Shown here piece after piece: positions 1 through 11,093 of a DNA stretch of 64,000 nucleotides. Under the pieces are notes generated by a model. That model did no database searches and was not told where the DNA came from. It saw nothing but the letters and a program-made list of their open reading frames with translations. How positions within the stretch are numbered: position 1 is the first letter of the stretch; each line of letters opens with the position of its first letter. Origin of the DNA: Jacaranda mimosifolia (Eukaryota; Streptophyta; Magnoliopsida; Lamiales; Bignoniaceae); contig CM032131.1 of assembly GCA_018894105.1 (NCBI GenBank), forward strand, positions 2,940,501 to 3,004,500, given 5' to 3'. The translations under genes were made by a program, and so were the position numbers.

Positions 1-379
1 TGTAAAATATTAAAAATCACATAAGTATAAATTATTAAGTCTTTTAAAAAAGTATAAGTGTTGAAAAAAATATTAATAATCACATAAATATAAAAACTTC
101 AAAATTTTAAATTCATTTTCAAAAAAAAAAAAAAAAAAAGAAACTCGCGGGCCAACCCGCGAGTCAGCTCGCGAGCCAGATCGCCTAGCTCGGCTCATAT
201 ATAAACCGGCTCACCTATATAGTGGGTTGGTTTTGAACCGAGCTAGACTTTTCAATTTTCAGCCCGTCACGATCCGAATTGTGAACGGCCCGTGAGCTGG
301 CCCGACTCGGCCGAGGACCGCCATTAACTGTTTGTTAAACGAGCCGGGCTGGCTCGGCCCGGCTCATTTGACACCTCTA
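1..379. mobile_element. hAT-like repeat end (partial)
   Basis: A GC-rich block (about 140-379) stands out in A+T-rich DNA. It is full of GGCTCGGC/GAGCCGGG words and ends in TTTGACACCTCTAG. Read on the minus strand, that end is CTAGAGGTGTCAAA, which resembles the CAGGGGTGTCAAA-type termini of many plant hAT elements. The other end lies left of the window, so neither the length nor a target duplication can be checked. No coding sequence is seen in it. Confidence 0.4.
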
Positions 380-1018
380 GGGGGCGGGGAGGAAACATTG
401 ATAATTCACTAATGTGTGTAATGACTAGGACAAAGCATTAGCATGCGACGTAATTAACCAACGTTGGTAATAGTGCAATGAATGCTATTAAGTAATAAGT
501 TGATGATTGTTTGTTGTTTATATATCAAACAATATGGAAATTTTTAATTCCAAATTTATTGAATGAAGAAATAAGTGATTAAAAATAAATATGGAATTTA
601 TTTGATGACTATGATCATGCGCTTGTAATACTAATAATTTTCAAATTGTCCAAACTTTATTACAGTGTGATTATATTTGAGAATTTAGTTATATTATTCA
701 GCCATAGAAGCATCACGTTGTATAATTGGTTGCATCCATGAATACATAATTATTTAAAACAAAATTATTATTTTTGTTTGGTCATTTATCATTTCTTTAA
801 ATGCTTAATAGCATGAGTGTCTTCAATAATACTACTATATGTGACTATATGTGATTGTTATAAAATGTTATGTGAATTTGTATACCATTATATGTGTAAA
901 GTTATATATTAAAATAAAAATTTATTAACCATTAATGTTGTTGTTAATTTCATAATATGTGGATATTTATTATTAGCAAAGCAGTTATCATTTTCCAACG
1001 GCTACATATAATGATGGC
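380..1018. other. A+T-rich intergenic DNA
   Basis: No gene, RNA or recognisable repeat is seen here. Short ORFs have no protein-like composition. Confidence 0.5.
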
Positions 1019-1026
1019 TAGTTGAC

Positions 1027-1863
1027 TCTAGGAGTGGTAATTTTCGACACGATACTATAATACGATACGAATCGATACGATGTTATTGGATTTGGGTTGG
1101 AGGTTATTGAGTTGGGTTGATATCGCGTTGACACGATAAGCAATACGAAAATTTTGAGTTGGCTTGGGTTGAGTTTCGGGTTACCTGATAAACACGATAA
1201 TTTTATCGGGTAACCCATCAACCTGATACAATCCAATCCAACCCAACCTAATCTGATCCAAATATTTAAGAAGGGAAAAAAGGTATATATGTATGCATAT
1301 ATTTTATGAATTAATAATATTTTTTTGTACTTATTTGTTGGCCCAAATCTCAATTAGAAGAAGAGAATGACAATAAAGAGATATACTTGAAATTAGAAGT
1401 TGGAATATGTTATGCTTTTTGTATTTTTAATTAATGACTTGATATTAGTTTTAAATTATTTAATTTTAGATTGATTTGTAATGAACCAAATATTACTATT
1501 ATTGATGTTGTATAGGAAATTACATGAAGTCTAATTATCAAATTGCTTTGTGATACAAAATATGGGCCACCATAATATAAGGTTTGACTTTTTTTTCTAA
1601 ATTTTAGGATAAGTTGATTTTTTTATTAAAATCTAAATTGAATATAAAATATTATAGATTTTTTAGATGAATTGTTAATAAAAAAATAATCACAAGTTGA
1701 AATGGATTGAGTTTTGGGTCGACACAAAAACTTTCAGATTGGGTTTGGGTTGAGGGTTATTGGGTTGAGTACTTTTCGGATTGGGTTGGAGTTGAATAAA
1801 ATTTTATAATATTCTTATCTCAACCCGATACGAAACAACCCAATATGACACGATTGCCACCCC
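1027..1863. mobile_element. non-autonomous hAT-like element (about 840 bp)
   Basis: The left end reads CTAGGAGTGGTAATTTTCG. The right end, read on the minus strand, is CTAGGGGTGGCAATCGTG, so the termini are imperfect inverted repeats. The flanks carry the near-duplicate 8-mers TAGTTGAC (1019-1026) and TAGTTGAT (1864-1871), as expected for hAT insertion. Both arms are rich in GGGTTG/CAACCC and CGATACGA words. It encodes no transposase, so it would depend on an autonomous relative. The exact ends could shift by 1-3 bases because the flank overlaps the terminus. Confidence 0.6.
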
Positions 1864-1871
1864 TAGTTGAT

Positions 1872-2191
1872 TCCTCATAAAATGTAATATAAGTGCTTGC
1901 TATAGCCATTAAATTAATGAATCATTGCCGTATTGTTAAGGAAAATAAAGTTTCTTTTAATAAAAATATTATGATAAATTTTTTAACACAAATGCACATA
2001 GAATTTTATAGGATTGATCCATACTACATGAGAAAAATACTTCATGTTGGCATAATTGTTGTGTATATAATAGCTGCCATGAATTTCTATGCTAATGATG
2101 CAAACTGCTTGTCACTATGATATATAATGAGCTTTTGTGTCATTTATATTCCATTAACTGGTTTAGTGAAAGTAGGTATATTATTTTCTAT
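1872..2191. other. A+T-rich spacer
   Basis: Nothing is recognised between the hAT-like element and the Tat element. A 75-codon ORF at 1893-2120 has no recognisable similarity and is not called. Confidence 0.4.
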
Positions 2192-2196
2192 ACAAG

Positions 2197-3133
2197 TGTA
2201 TACATATTAAATTTATGATCAATTGAGACGTGACACATGTAAAATAAATACTAGATATTAATTTAAATTTTTTCTATTTATATTTTTGGATTTATTAAAT
2301 TTAATTTCTAAAGATAAATAGTTAATTTTAAATAATATTTAGTATTTATTTTATATTCAAATCAAACATTGACAAGTGTCAAAGATGGAGTGTCTGCATC
2401 TATGGACCAATCAAATATATCTGATATTAGCTCTTGATATTTGATATTATCTTATCAAAGAGATAACCATTGAAGGAGTTTAAGTCAATTTAGAAGTTTT
2501 CCATCAAGCACCTATATAAAGAGGTGATCCCAGCGCATTTGACACAACACAAATTCCAGCAGATGAGAGAAACTTTGAAGGACTCCAACCATTCTCTCAA
2601 GCAAATTCCAGCAGATCCATGATGTTCACGGCGTTCTTCGCGAAATTTATATATTTCTGGCATTTGATTCGAGATTAAGGTACAAAGTCCTTGAATTGAC
2701 ATTATTTTTATTCAAGGAAATACATGACGTTCAAGGCATTCTTCGTGGAATTCATATATTTATGGCATTACTTTGAGATTACGGTGCAACCCTCGAATTA
2801 GCATCATTTTTATTCAATAAGATACACGACTTTCAATGCTTTCTTCTCGAAACTCATATATTTCTAGCGTTTGATTCGAGATTAAGGTGCAAAGCCCTCG
2901 AATTGACATTATTTTACTCAAATCAAATTTAAGGAGATCCATGATGTTTAAGGCATTTTCGTAGAGCTCATTAAATTCAAGATTACATTTGGAAGGAAAG
3001 AATCAGAGAATTAGATTAGAGATTGAATCAACAGTTGATTGGTTTTAATTTTAATTTTAATTTTAATTTTATTTGTATGATTTTTTCTTGTTCTATAATT
3101 TTAATTTTTGCAGACAAAAAATTTGTTGTTACA
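2197..3133 (+). repeat. 5' LTR of the Tat element
   Basis: It starts TGTATACAT and ends GTTGTTACA. A TATA-like box (CTATATAAA, 2512-2520) is the likely Pol II promoter. From about 2614 to 2960 it holds about four imperfect copies of a roughly 100-115-bp unit (each starting near GATCCATGATGTTCA and including TTCGAGATTAAGG). It is 937 bp against 832 bp for the 3' LTR. The difference comes from this array and a separate indel near 14960-15010. Confidence 0.85.
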
Positions 3134-3156
3134 AATTTTAGCCCACCTAGTGGGAC
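3134..3156 (+). other. probable primer-binding region of the Tat element
   Basis: The sequence right after the 5' LTR (AATTTTAGCCCACCTAGTGG and on) is where the tRNA primer site must lie. It is a degenerate relative of the TTTGGCGCCCACCGTGGGG type seen in this lineage. I do not assign the tRNA. Confidence 0.4.
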
Positions 3157-3567
3157 AATCTCTACTTTTCATCTCTTTTCTTTATGAAGATTGAAGTTAT
3201 CATCGCCACCAACAATACTGTTGCATTGAAAATGACTATATTAAGTTTCATAAATGCTAGAGTAAGAAGTGTTGGTGTCGCCACAAGGGGTATGTCCAAA
3301 AAGTTGCAATCATCTTCAGAGGTAAATCCTTCACTTGAAGTTGTGGAAAATGCATTACTACATGCTATTGATACTAATGAAGGTGGTGGAGACTCAAAGG
3401 AATAATCAACAACATCCACTCCTTGCTCAACCTCAAGTTCCTTAAGCATAGTGCCAGTAATGGTGACAAGTGCTACAATTTTGGAGGAACAAATTGCTAA
3501 TTTGATGAAAATTATTGAAGGGTTGGCAAAACATGTCAAATAGCAAGATTCTCAAATCTCCAAGTTA

Positions 3568-4740
3568 ATGAACAAGGTGGATAATACTAAGACTAGTCGC
3601 GTGATGGAGAAACAAATAGAAGATCAAGATGAAGACAAAACATCCACAAAGAGACAGCCTGTTGAAAATGAAAAGCCTGCAGAAAAAAAACTGCAAGTTT
3701 CCATCAATGGACTAATTCCTGTTGACCAGCTGAGGGAGTTTATCATGGGAACTATCAAAGACAAGTTTGAAGGAAGCTCTAAGTCATTTATGACTTATTC
3801 CAAGCCATATACTCAAATGATTGATAACTTAAAAATGTCGACTGGTTATCAACCACCAAAGTTTCAGCAATTTGATGGCCAAGGCAATCCAAAACAACAT
3901 ATGGCTTATTTCATCGAAACTTGTAATAATTCTGAGATGTATGAAGATCACCTAGTTAAACAGTTTGTTCAATCTTTGAAGGGCAATGCTTTTGATTAGT
4001 ATATTGACTTAGAAACGGGCATAATTGATAGCTGGGGGCAATTAGAGCAAGAATTTCTCAATCGCTTCTACAGTACTCGAAGGACAGTTAATATAATTGA
4101 ACTCACAAATTCTGGCAAGTGGAAAGAAGAGCCGGTCATCAACTACATTAATTGTTGGAGAAACTTAAGCCTTAATTAAAAAGATCGATTATCTGAAGCT
4201 TTGGCCATCGAGATATGCATTCAAGGGATGCATTGGGAACTTCGATATATTTTGCAAAGGATTCAGCCCAAAACATTTGAAGAGTTAGCTACTTGAGCCC
4301 ATGATATAGAGTTAAGCATGTTTGTTAGTGGAGTAGAAGGGCTACCAATTCAAGAGCCTCATAAATCCAAGGAAAGCAAGAATTCAAGAAAGGGGGCAAA
4401 CCTCTTACCAAGGCACAAAGTAAAGAAGTTATGGCAGTGAATTTAACACCCATTAAGTTTTGTACAAAGACAAAAAGCATAAAGGATGAAAAGAAGGATG
4501 TCTCCCAAGAAAGAGGACAAAGAAAATTAATTTTAAAGGAGATGCAGGCTAAAACATAAATATTCCTCTATTCTGATGTCTCTGGAATATTTGATGATTT
4601 GCTAAATGCAAATCTCATTGAATTAACTGAAATGAAGCGACTTGAAGAAGCTGGGAAAATTGATGACCCAAAGTATTGCAAGTGCCATCGGTTGATAGGT
4701 CACCCAATTTATGATTGCTTGTATTCAAAGACAAAGTGAT
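3568..4740 (+). pseudogene. Tat gag (capsid/nucleocapsid), broken
   Basis: The first stretch (3568-3996) reads from MNKVDNTK. It includes YQPPKFQQFDGQGNPKQHM, typical of the retrotransposon gag domain of this lineage. In-frame TAG at 3997 replaces the usual Trp in the FDWYI context. The same frame continues with WGQLEQEFLNRFYST, then meets further stops (about 4179 and 4296). A downstream piece in another frame has YCKCHRLIGHPIYDC (about 4674-4720), a nucleocapsid Cys/His cluster. Gag would package element RNA in cytoplasmic particles. At least one frameshift near 4380-4660 and one near 4717 separate the parts. Confidence 0.75.
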
Positions 4741-5628
4741 GCAATTGGCTCGACGGGGGAAAATCTCACTTGAGGAGGATAATACAACCTCAAATCATGC
4801 TACCATCGAGATTGAAAAGGATATACTTGGTGATCATGATAATAACATTGCGTGTAATATGATAAGTGAAGAAAAGATTCCCTCTAGTGAAGCATGTTTA
4901 TCTGATGAAGAAAATCATGATGTAACTGGGGAGTGCATGTCGGCAATGACTTTCACTGATGAAGGTTTGTTGCTTGGCTCCAAGCCCCACAATAGGCCAT
5001 TGTTTGTAACCAGCTATGTTTGTGAGCAGAAAATAAATAGAATTTTGATCGATGGAGGCTCTGTAGTTAATATTTTGCTATTTTGTGTGATGACGAAGTT
5101 AGGAATCTCCACAGATGAATTGACAAATGGTCACCTAATGATCCAAGGGTTCAATCAATGGGGCAAATGGCTCTTGGAATAATAAGGATAAAGCTATTGA
5201 TGGATGATATGTTGTCAACGACATTATTTCATGTCATAGATGCCAAAACATCATACAATATGCTTTTAGGCCAACCTTGGTTATATGAAAATGGTGTAGT
5301 TCCCTCTACTTGGTACCAATGTTTCAAGTATTATCGAGAAGGTATGGTAAAGAAAGTGCTTGGGGATAGCAAACCTTTCATTGAAGTTGAATCACACTTA
5401 ACAGATTTTAAATACTACACGGAAAGTACGAAAACTGTTAAGGCTAAAGAACAAGAGAAATCCAAGCAACAAGATGATCTTGATGGAGGAAATAAAGTTA
5501 AAGACTTGACTTCAGCATGTAGTAGTAAATATCACATAAAGAAAGAGTTATCTTTGGTAGGATCTGAATCATTAAAAGAATTGACATTTTCTCTAACTAA
5601 GCTTGATGCGAAGAAGCCATCCCTGTAG
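4715..5628 (+). pseudogene. Tat aspartic protease, frameshifted
   Basis: Two overlapping frames (4715-5182 and 5158-5628) together give a retropepsin. The first carries the active-site segment ILIDGGSVVNILL (about 5041-5080), with the catalytic Asp in LIDGGS. The second continues with TSYNMLLGQPWLYENG and VPSTWYQCFKY, the conserved C-terminal half in this lineage. A single shift near 5160 breaks the domain. Upstream, FKDKVMQLARRGKISL is the linker that usually follows the gag zinc cluster. The enzyme would cleave the Gag-Pol polyprotein. Confidence 0.75.
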
Positions 5629-5639
5629 CCGCTGAAAGG

Positions 5640-6380
5640 GTTTGTTCGTGCAACTCAATGAGCTAAGAAGGAACATAGAGAATCTTTGCAGCTTCAAAAT
5701 GAGAATTGCTTTGATCCAAAAGCCTATAAACTTCTTATCAAAGCTGAATATAATCCACAAGAACGTTCTATGTTGGGAAAACTCCCTCCGGAGGCTTCTG
5801 GCAAGCAAACATATCAACTTAATACTACCCAAAAGATATTGAAGGAAAAAGGTTATGGTGTTCAAAGCTCTTGAATGGGACTTGGATTTGTTCCTCAGAA
5901 TCCTATTCGTATTGCGATCAAGAGAGCCAGTAGTAATCATATAATTAAAGAGGAATTTTCCTCAACATAAGATATTTTCGATGAAAATGGGAAGAAAATC
6001 CCGCAAATCTCAGTTTTTGATAGATTTAGAAGTGGCGGCATGAAAGAACTTGTAATCGGAGATGGAATCATCTAAAATGCCAATGTACTTGAAGTGGGTT
6101 AGTGAGCCGAAAAAGCTTAGGAGTTCAATTCATTCCTTCACGCATGAAGTGGTGTTCTATTTTAAATATATCATGTGGTAGAACTTTGAAGGTTAAACTA
6201 CAAACCATTATCTTCACACGAACTCAAATAGAGGAAGAAAGTGATAGAGAAAGCGTGGCTTCTTCATATCATATTATTGTTAGTAATAGTCATCAACTCG
6301 TTAAAGTACTACAGATCATCTTTCCAAGCAAATTTCTAAATTTATCAACAGTGGTTACATAAGGAAGAAAGATAGCGTAA
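5640..6380 (+). pseudogene. Tat protease-RT linker, broken
   Basis: Pieces in several frames match the long linker between protease and RT in Tat elements: FDPKAYKLLIKAEYNP, then LGKLPPEASGKQ, then [12 protein letters not shown], then SVFDRF. No enzymatic motif is expected here. Stops and frame changes are frequent. Confidence 0.55.
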
Positions 6381-6385
6381 TGTAG

Positions 6386-7460
6386 ATGGTTCATATAAGA
6401 AGAAGGGATGGACAAACAAGGGCATGTGTGGAATTCAAGAAGATTGAGCCTATGGAAGAGGATATTGCGCCAGCATACCATATTACTTTGAGTGAAGAAT
6501 TTTTAATTGAAGAAGAAGATGCTGAAACTATTCCTCCTGAGTTTGAAGAATCTGTTAAAGCCACTGTAGATGAATTGAAAGAGATTAATATAGGTGATGC
6601 CAATGACCCTCGACTTACCTACATTAGTGCTTTGTTAATTGTTGAGGAAGAAGAAATATATGTTGAGATATTACATGAATTTAAAGATATGTTTGCATGG
6701 TTGTACAAAGAGATGCTTGGATTAGATCTAAAGGTGATGGTCCATCATTTATCAGTAAAGAAAGGAACTTGTCCAGTCAAACAAGCTCAATGTCAATTTC
6801 ACCCTAAATTGGTCCATTTGATTCAAACTAAATTAAATAAGCTCATCGAGGTTGGGTTCATTCGAGAAGTTAAGTTTCCAACATGGATCTCTAGTATTTT
6901 CCCAAGAAGAAAGAAAAATGGCCAGATTTGAGTTTGTGTTGAGTTTAGGGACTTGAATGGTGCATGCCCTAAGGATGATTTTTCATTGCCCATCACAGAA
7001 CTCATGATTGATGCTACCACAGGGCGTGAAGCGCTATCATTTATGGATAGATCATCTGGGTATAATCAAATAAACATGTCACCAAAAGATGAGAAGTTGA
7101 TAGCATTTCGTACCCCCAAGAGAATATACTGCTATAAAGTGATGCCATTTGGATTGAAAAATGTTGGTGCCACATATCAAAGAGCTATGCAGAAGATCTT
7201 TGATGATGTGCTTCACAAGAATATTGAATGTTATGTTGATGACATGGTTGTCAAGTCCGAAAGGCAAGAAGATCACCTCGAAGATTTAAGATAAGATTTT
7301 GAGCGCTTGAGAAAACATCAACTCAAAATTAACCTATTAAAGTGTGCATTTGGTGTTACATTGTAGAAGTTTTTGGGATTAATTGTTCGTCATCGAGGCA
7401 TAGAAATTGAGCAAGCAAAGATTGATGCAATTTTGAAAATGCCTAAACCTCGAGCATCCA
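6386..7460 (+). pseudogene. Tat reverse transcriptase, broken
   Basis: The frame from 6386 runs through DMFAWLYKEMLGLD, IREVKFPTWISS and, after a TGA at 6929-6931, VCVEFRDLNGACPKDDFSLP. It then reads SFMDRSSGYNQINM, VMPFGLKNVGATYQRAM and CYVDDMVVKS. The catalytic YVDD box is intact (about 7231-7242). Further stops follow at 7292-7294 and about 7364. The TGA sits where an Arg codon (CGA) is usual, consistent with C-to-T decay. The enzyme would copy element RNA to DNA. The motif order leaves no doubt about identity, but this copy is non-functional. Confidence 0.85.
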
Positions 7461-7499
7461 TGAACTCAAAAGTTTGCAATGGAAGTTAGCTTATTTACG

Positions 7500-8004
7500 G
7501 AGATTCATATCAAATTTAGCTGGTAGATGTCAACCATTCAGCCATCTCATCAAGAAGGGCATTCTATTTGAGTAGAATGAAGCTTGTAGTAATATTTTTA
7601 AAAGCATAAAAGCTTATTCGATGAAACCTCCTGTGTTGGTCGTACCAGTACCTGGACGTCAATTGATTCTTTATATTGCTGCTCAAAAACATTCTATTGG
7701 AGCTTTATTGACATAGGAGAATGATGAAGAAAAGGAAAATGCCTTGTATTACTTGAGTATAATGGTGATGCCAAATGAGTCGAAATATTTGCCAATTGAG
7801 AAAATATGTTTGGCTCTAATTTTTGCAATTCAAAAGTTGAAACATTGTTTCCGGGCTCATATTGTCTATCTTGTCTCTAAAGCAAATCCATTAAAATATG
7901 TCATTTCAAAGCCCCTCATGTCTGATAAACTCACAAGGTGGTACCTTTAGTTGCAACAATTTGAGATTGTCTATATTTCGTAGAAGGCAGTAAAAGGATA
8001 AGTT
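7500..8004 (+). pseudogene. Tat RNase H (first, Ty3/gypsy type), broken
   Basis: Recognisable pieces are NLAGRCQPFSHLIKKG, then PPVLVVPVPGRQLILYIA, then YLPIEKICLALIFAIQKLKH, and DKLTRWYL followed by QQFEIVYIS. Stops interrupt it at 7572, 7714, 7948-7950, 7981 and 7999. The frame from 7744 on is continuous with the next two domains if stops are read through. Confidence 0.65.
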
Positions 8005-8688
8005 TTGGCAGACTTCTTGGCTGATCACCCTATCCCTACTGTGTGGGAATTATCTAATGTTCCACCTGATGAAAATGTCTTGATAGTTGAAATTACACCT
8101 CCTTGGAAAATATACTTTGATAGAGCATCCCATAGAGAAAGAATTGGTGCTAGAGTTGTATTCATCACATCTGACGATGAAGTATTACCATATTCCTTCA
8201 CTTTAATCAAAAATTGTTCCAATAATGTTGTTGAATATCAAGGTTTTATTCTTAGGTTGGAGATGGTGGTTGACATAAAACAGTTGCACCTTAAAGTCTA
8301 TGGAGATTCTAAGTTGGTGGTCAACCAGTTGCTTGGATCATATGAAGTCAAGAAACTTGAATTACTCCCATACTTTAATTACGCAAAAAGACTCATTGGA
8401 TGGTTTGGGGATGTAGAAATTGAATATATGCCAAGGAAGGAAAATAAGCAAGTCGATGCATTAGCTAAATTAGCCTCTTTACTTGCCATACCTAAAAATG
8501 AAGTGCGCATTCTAATATGTAATAGTTGGGTTGTACCACCAATTTTCGAGGATGAGGATTGTGAAGAAAATAAAAGCTATGTTGTTCAAGTATTTGAAAT
8601 AGAGAAGGAAGATTGGCGCCAGTCAATCGTGGACTACTTGAAGTATGAGAAGTTACCAAATGATCCACATTACAGGGTCGATATCTGA
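8005..8688 (+). pseudogene. Tat archaeal-type RNase H (second RNase H)
   Basis: This is an open stretch of 227 codons. WKIYFDRASHRERIGARV is followed by NNVVEYQGFILRLEMV, LKVYGDSKLVVNQLLG and MPRKENKQVDALAKLASLL. These are the acidic-residue segments of the archaeal-type RNase H found behind the first RNase H in the Tat/Ogre branch. Here the usual first Asp context (YFDGA) reads YFDRA. The TGA ending the stretch at 8686-8688 is probably a decayed Arg codon, because the frame runs on into integrase. This domain is the main reason for the Tat assignment. Confidence 0.8.
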
Positions 8689-9858
8689 CATTGTGCGGCT
8701 CGCTTCATCGATTATAAAGGTACGCTTTATAGGCAATCATTTGATGGAGTCTTCTTGCGATGTTTACGTGATGATGAAGTTATCCAACCTATGGAAGAAG
8801 CTCATTCTAGCATTTGTGTGGCTCGTCAGTCGAGTCCGAAATTAAGTTTTCGAATAAAAAGAATAGGTTACTACTAGCCAATAATGGTAAAAGATTGCAT
8901 GGATTATGCTCAAAGATTTCAAGCTTGCCAATTTCATGCAAATTTCATTCACCAACCACCCGAGTCATTGCATCTAACTGTTGCTTCATGGCCATTTGAT
9001 GCTTGGATATTAGATATGGTTGGACCCATGACAAAGTCTTTTGCTGGGCACTTGTATATTTTGGCTGCAACAGACTATTTTTCTAAGTGGGTTGAAGCAG
9101 TAACTCTCAAAGAAATAAAGAAGGACAATGTTGCTGACTTTATCCACATCACCATTATACATCGCTGTGGGGTTCCTCGATATGTAATAACTGATAATGA
9201 AAAGTCCTTTAATAATAGTCTGATAGATAAACTTTATCAGAAGTTTAATTTTAAGCAGAGGAAATCTTTCATGTCCTATGCCGCCGCTAATGATCTTGCT
9301 GAAACATTCAATAAAACTTTGTATAATTTACTGAAGAAAGTAGTCTCAAAGTCAAAGAGGGATTAGCACGAAAGGATTGGAGAAGCTTTATGGGCATATT
9401 GAACTACTCATAGAACACCTACACAAGCAACTCCGCATTCATTGATTTATAGTGTTGAAGCTGTTTTATCTCTTGAGCAGCAAGTTTCATCATTAAGGAT
9501 AGCCATACAAGAAGGATTGACTGAGAAAGAAAATGCACACTTATGTCTTGAAGAATTTGAGGTCCTTGATGAGAAAAGGTTGGAAGCACAACAAAGACTT
9601 GAGTGTTATTGAGCTTGGCGCTCCAGGGCATTTAACAAGAAGGTGCGATCGCGATCTTTTCAAGTTGGGGATTTGGTGCTCGCCGTGAGAAGACCCATCA
9701 TCACAACTCATCTGAATGGAAATAAGTTCACATCAAAATGGGTTGGTCCTTATATTGTGATAGAAGTCTATACAAATGGTGCATATAAGTTGGTGGCTGA
9801 AGATTGATTAAGAGTTGACCCTATAAATGGGAAGTTCTTGAAGCACTACTATGCATAA
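8689..9858 (+). pseudogene. Tat integrase, broken
   Basis: One frame from 8689 to the TAA at 9856-9858 covers the whole integrase, interrupted by TAG (8875), TAG (9364), TGA near 9610 and TGA near 9804. The N-terminal zinc region is degraded: RFQAC replaces the usual RCQAC, and the second His is missing. The catalytic triad is still visible as AWILDMVGP, VITDNEKSF and AAANDLAETFNKT. The C-terminal GPY motif reads WVGPYIVIEV. TAG at 8875 stands for the Trp of the usual YYWP. The enzyme would insert element cDNA into the genome. Confidence 0.8.
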
Positions 9859-9940
9859 AGTTGGGAGAATTCTCCTTAATGCACGAGCCTAAACTATATG
9901 TTACTCCTGAATCGCATGAGTATAAATTGTGAACGGTACC

Positions 9941-10020
9941 CACCAAAGGTAGTGCATGTGGTTAAACTGCTAACTTACTTCACCAAAGGTAGTGCATATG
10001 GTTAAACTGCTAACTTACCC
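9941..10020 (+). repeat. 40-bp tandem duplication behind integrase
   Basis: Two nearly identical 40-bp units (9941-9980 and 9981-10020), each starting CACCAAAGGTAGTGCAT and containing GGTTAAACTGCTAACTTAC, lie head to tail in the untranslated 3' region of the Tat element. Confidence 0.85.
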
Positions 10021-10202
10021 CACTACATGTATTTTGTGTGGTTAAAATATCAAATACTCCACCTAGTCCAAGGTGGTTAAGCAATGGATACTCTTGGCCC
10101 GTATGAGTATAAACTATGAATGACACCCTCCCTAAAATGATGCTTTCTTTGAACTACGTTATGATTTGATTCCTTTATTGGGTATGCAGGCATCCTAGAT
10201 AC

Positions 10203-10950
10203 TCTAAGTTTTGTTATGAGTTTATTTTAAATTATATTTTTCTTTGTTTCATAAAAAAAAAGTAGTTTAGTTGTTTTTATTAAGTTTGAGTTTTTTTTTA
10301 GTGTTTGTTAAGTTTTAAACAAAAAAAAAAACAAAAAATAGTTTAGCTATTTTTATTAAGTTTGAGTTTTTTTTTAAAAAAAGTAATTTTCGTTGTTTGA
10401 GTTAAAAAAAAATATTTTAATTTTTTTTTATTAAGTTTGAGTTTTTAGAAAAAATAGTAGTTTTAGTCGTTTGAGTTAATTAGTTTGTTGAGTCAAAAAA
10501 AAATTGCGATTAAGTTTGAGTTTTTAGTTTGTTGAGTTAAAAAAATAGTTTAATTATTTTTATTTTATTAAGTTTGAGTTTTTTTAGTTTGTTAAATTAA
10601 AAAAAAAGTAGTTTAATTGTTTTATTAAGTTTGAATTTTCAATTTGTTGAGTTAAAAAATATTAGCTTAGCTGTTTTTATTAAGTTTGAGGTTTTTTTTT
10701 AGTTTGTTAAGTTTTTAAAAAAAAGTAGTTTAATTGTTTTTATTAAGCTTGAGTTTTTAGATTGTTGAGTTAAAAAAAAAGAGTAGTTTATTTGTTTTTA
10801 TTAAGTTTGAGTTTTTAGTTTGATAAGTTTAAAAAAAAAAAGCAGTTTAATTATTTTTTATTACGTTTGAGTTTTTAGTTTGTTGAGTCAAACAAAAAAA
10901 AAGTAGTTTTAATTGTTTTTATTAGTTTGAGTTTTTTTCGGTAAAAAAAA
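10203..10950 (+). repeat. T-rich minisatellite array in the Tat 3' region
   Basis: About eleven imperfect head-to-tail copies of a roughly 55-75-bp unit. Each copy has TTTTTATTAAGTTTGAGTTTT, then TTAGTTTGTTGAGTT, then a run of A and AGTAGTTTAATTG. Copies begin near 10280, 10354, 10430, 10504, 10568, 10624, 10680, 10739, 10800, 10860 and 10917. Unit length varies mostly through the poly-A and poly-T runs. Tat elements are known to carry such arrays between integrase and the 3' LTR. Confidence 0.8.
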
Positions 10951-11093
10951 ATAATAATAAAAAATAGAAAATAAAAGATTGCAAGATAAAAAGAAAGAAG
11001 TCTTCCATTATGTAATCTCACAATAAAATAAAATAAAATAAATAAATGCAGCATAGTGTATTAAAAAAAAGATCAGAAAGTTCTAAACAATTT

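Noticed and set aside
5593..5940. 115-codon minus-strand ORF
   Set aside because: It is opposite the Tat protease-RT linker, whose plus-strand frame is recognised.
9419..9631. 70-codon minus-strand ORF
   Set aside because: It is the reverse shadow of the Tat integrase C-terminal region.
9941..10950. Tandem units considered as a CRISPR-like array
   Set aside because: The units are contiguous and imperfect, without unique spacers, and lie inside a plant retrotransposon.
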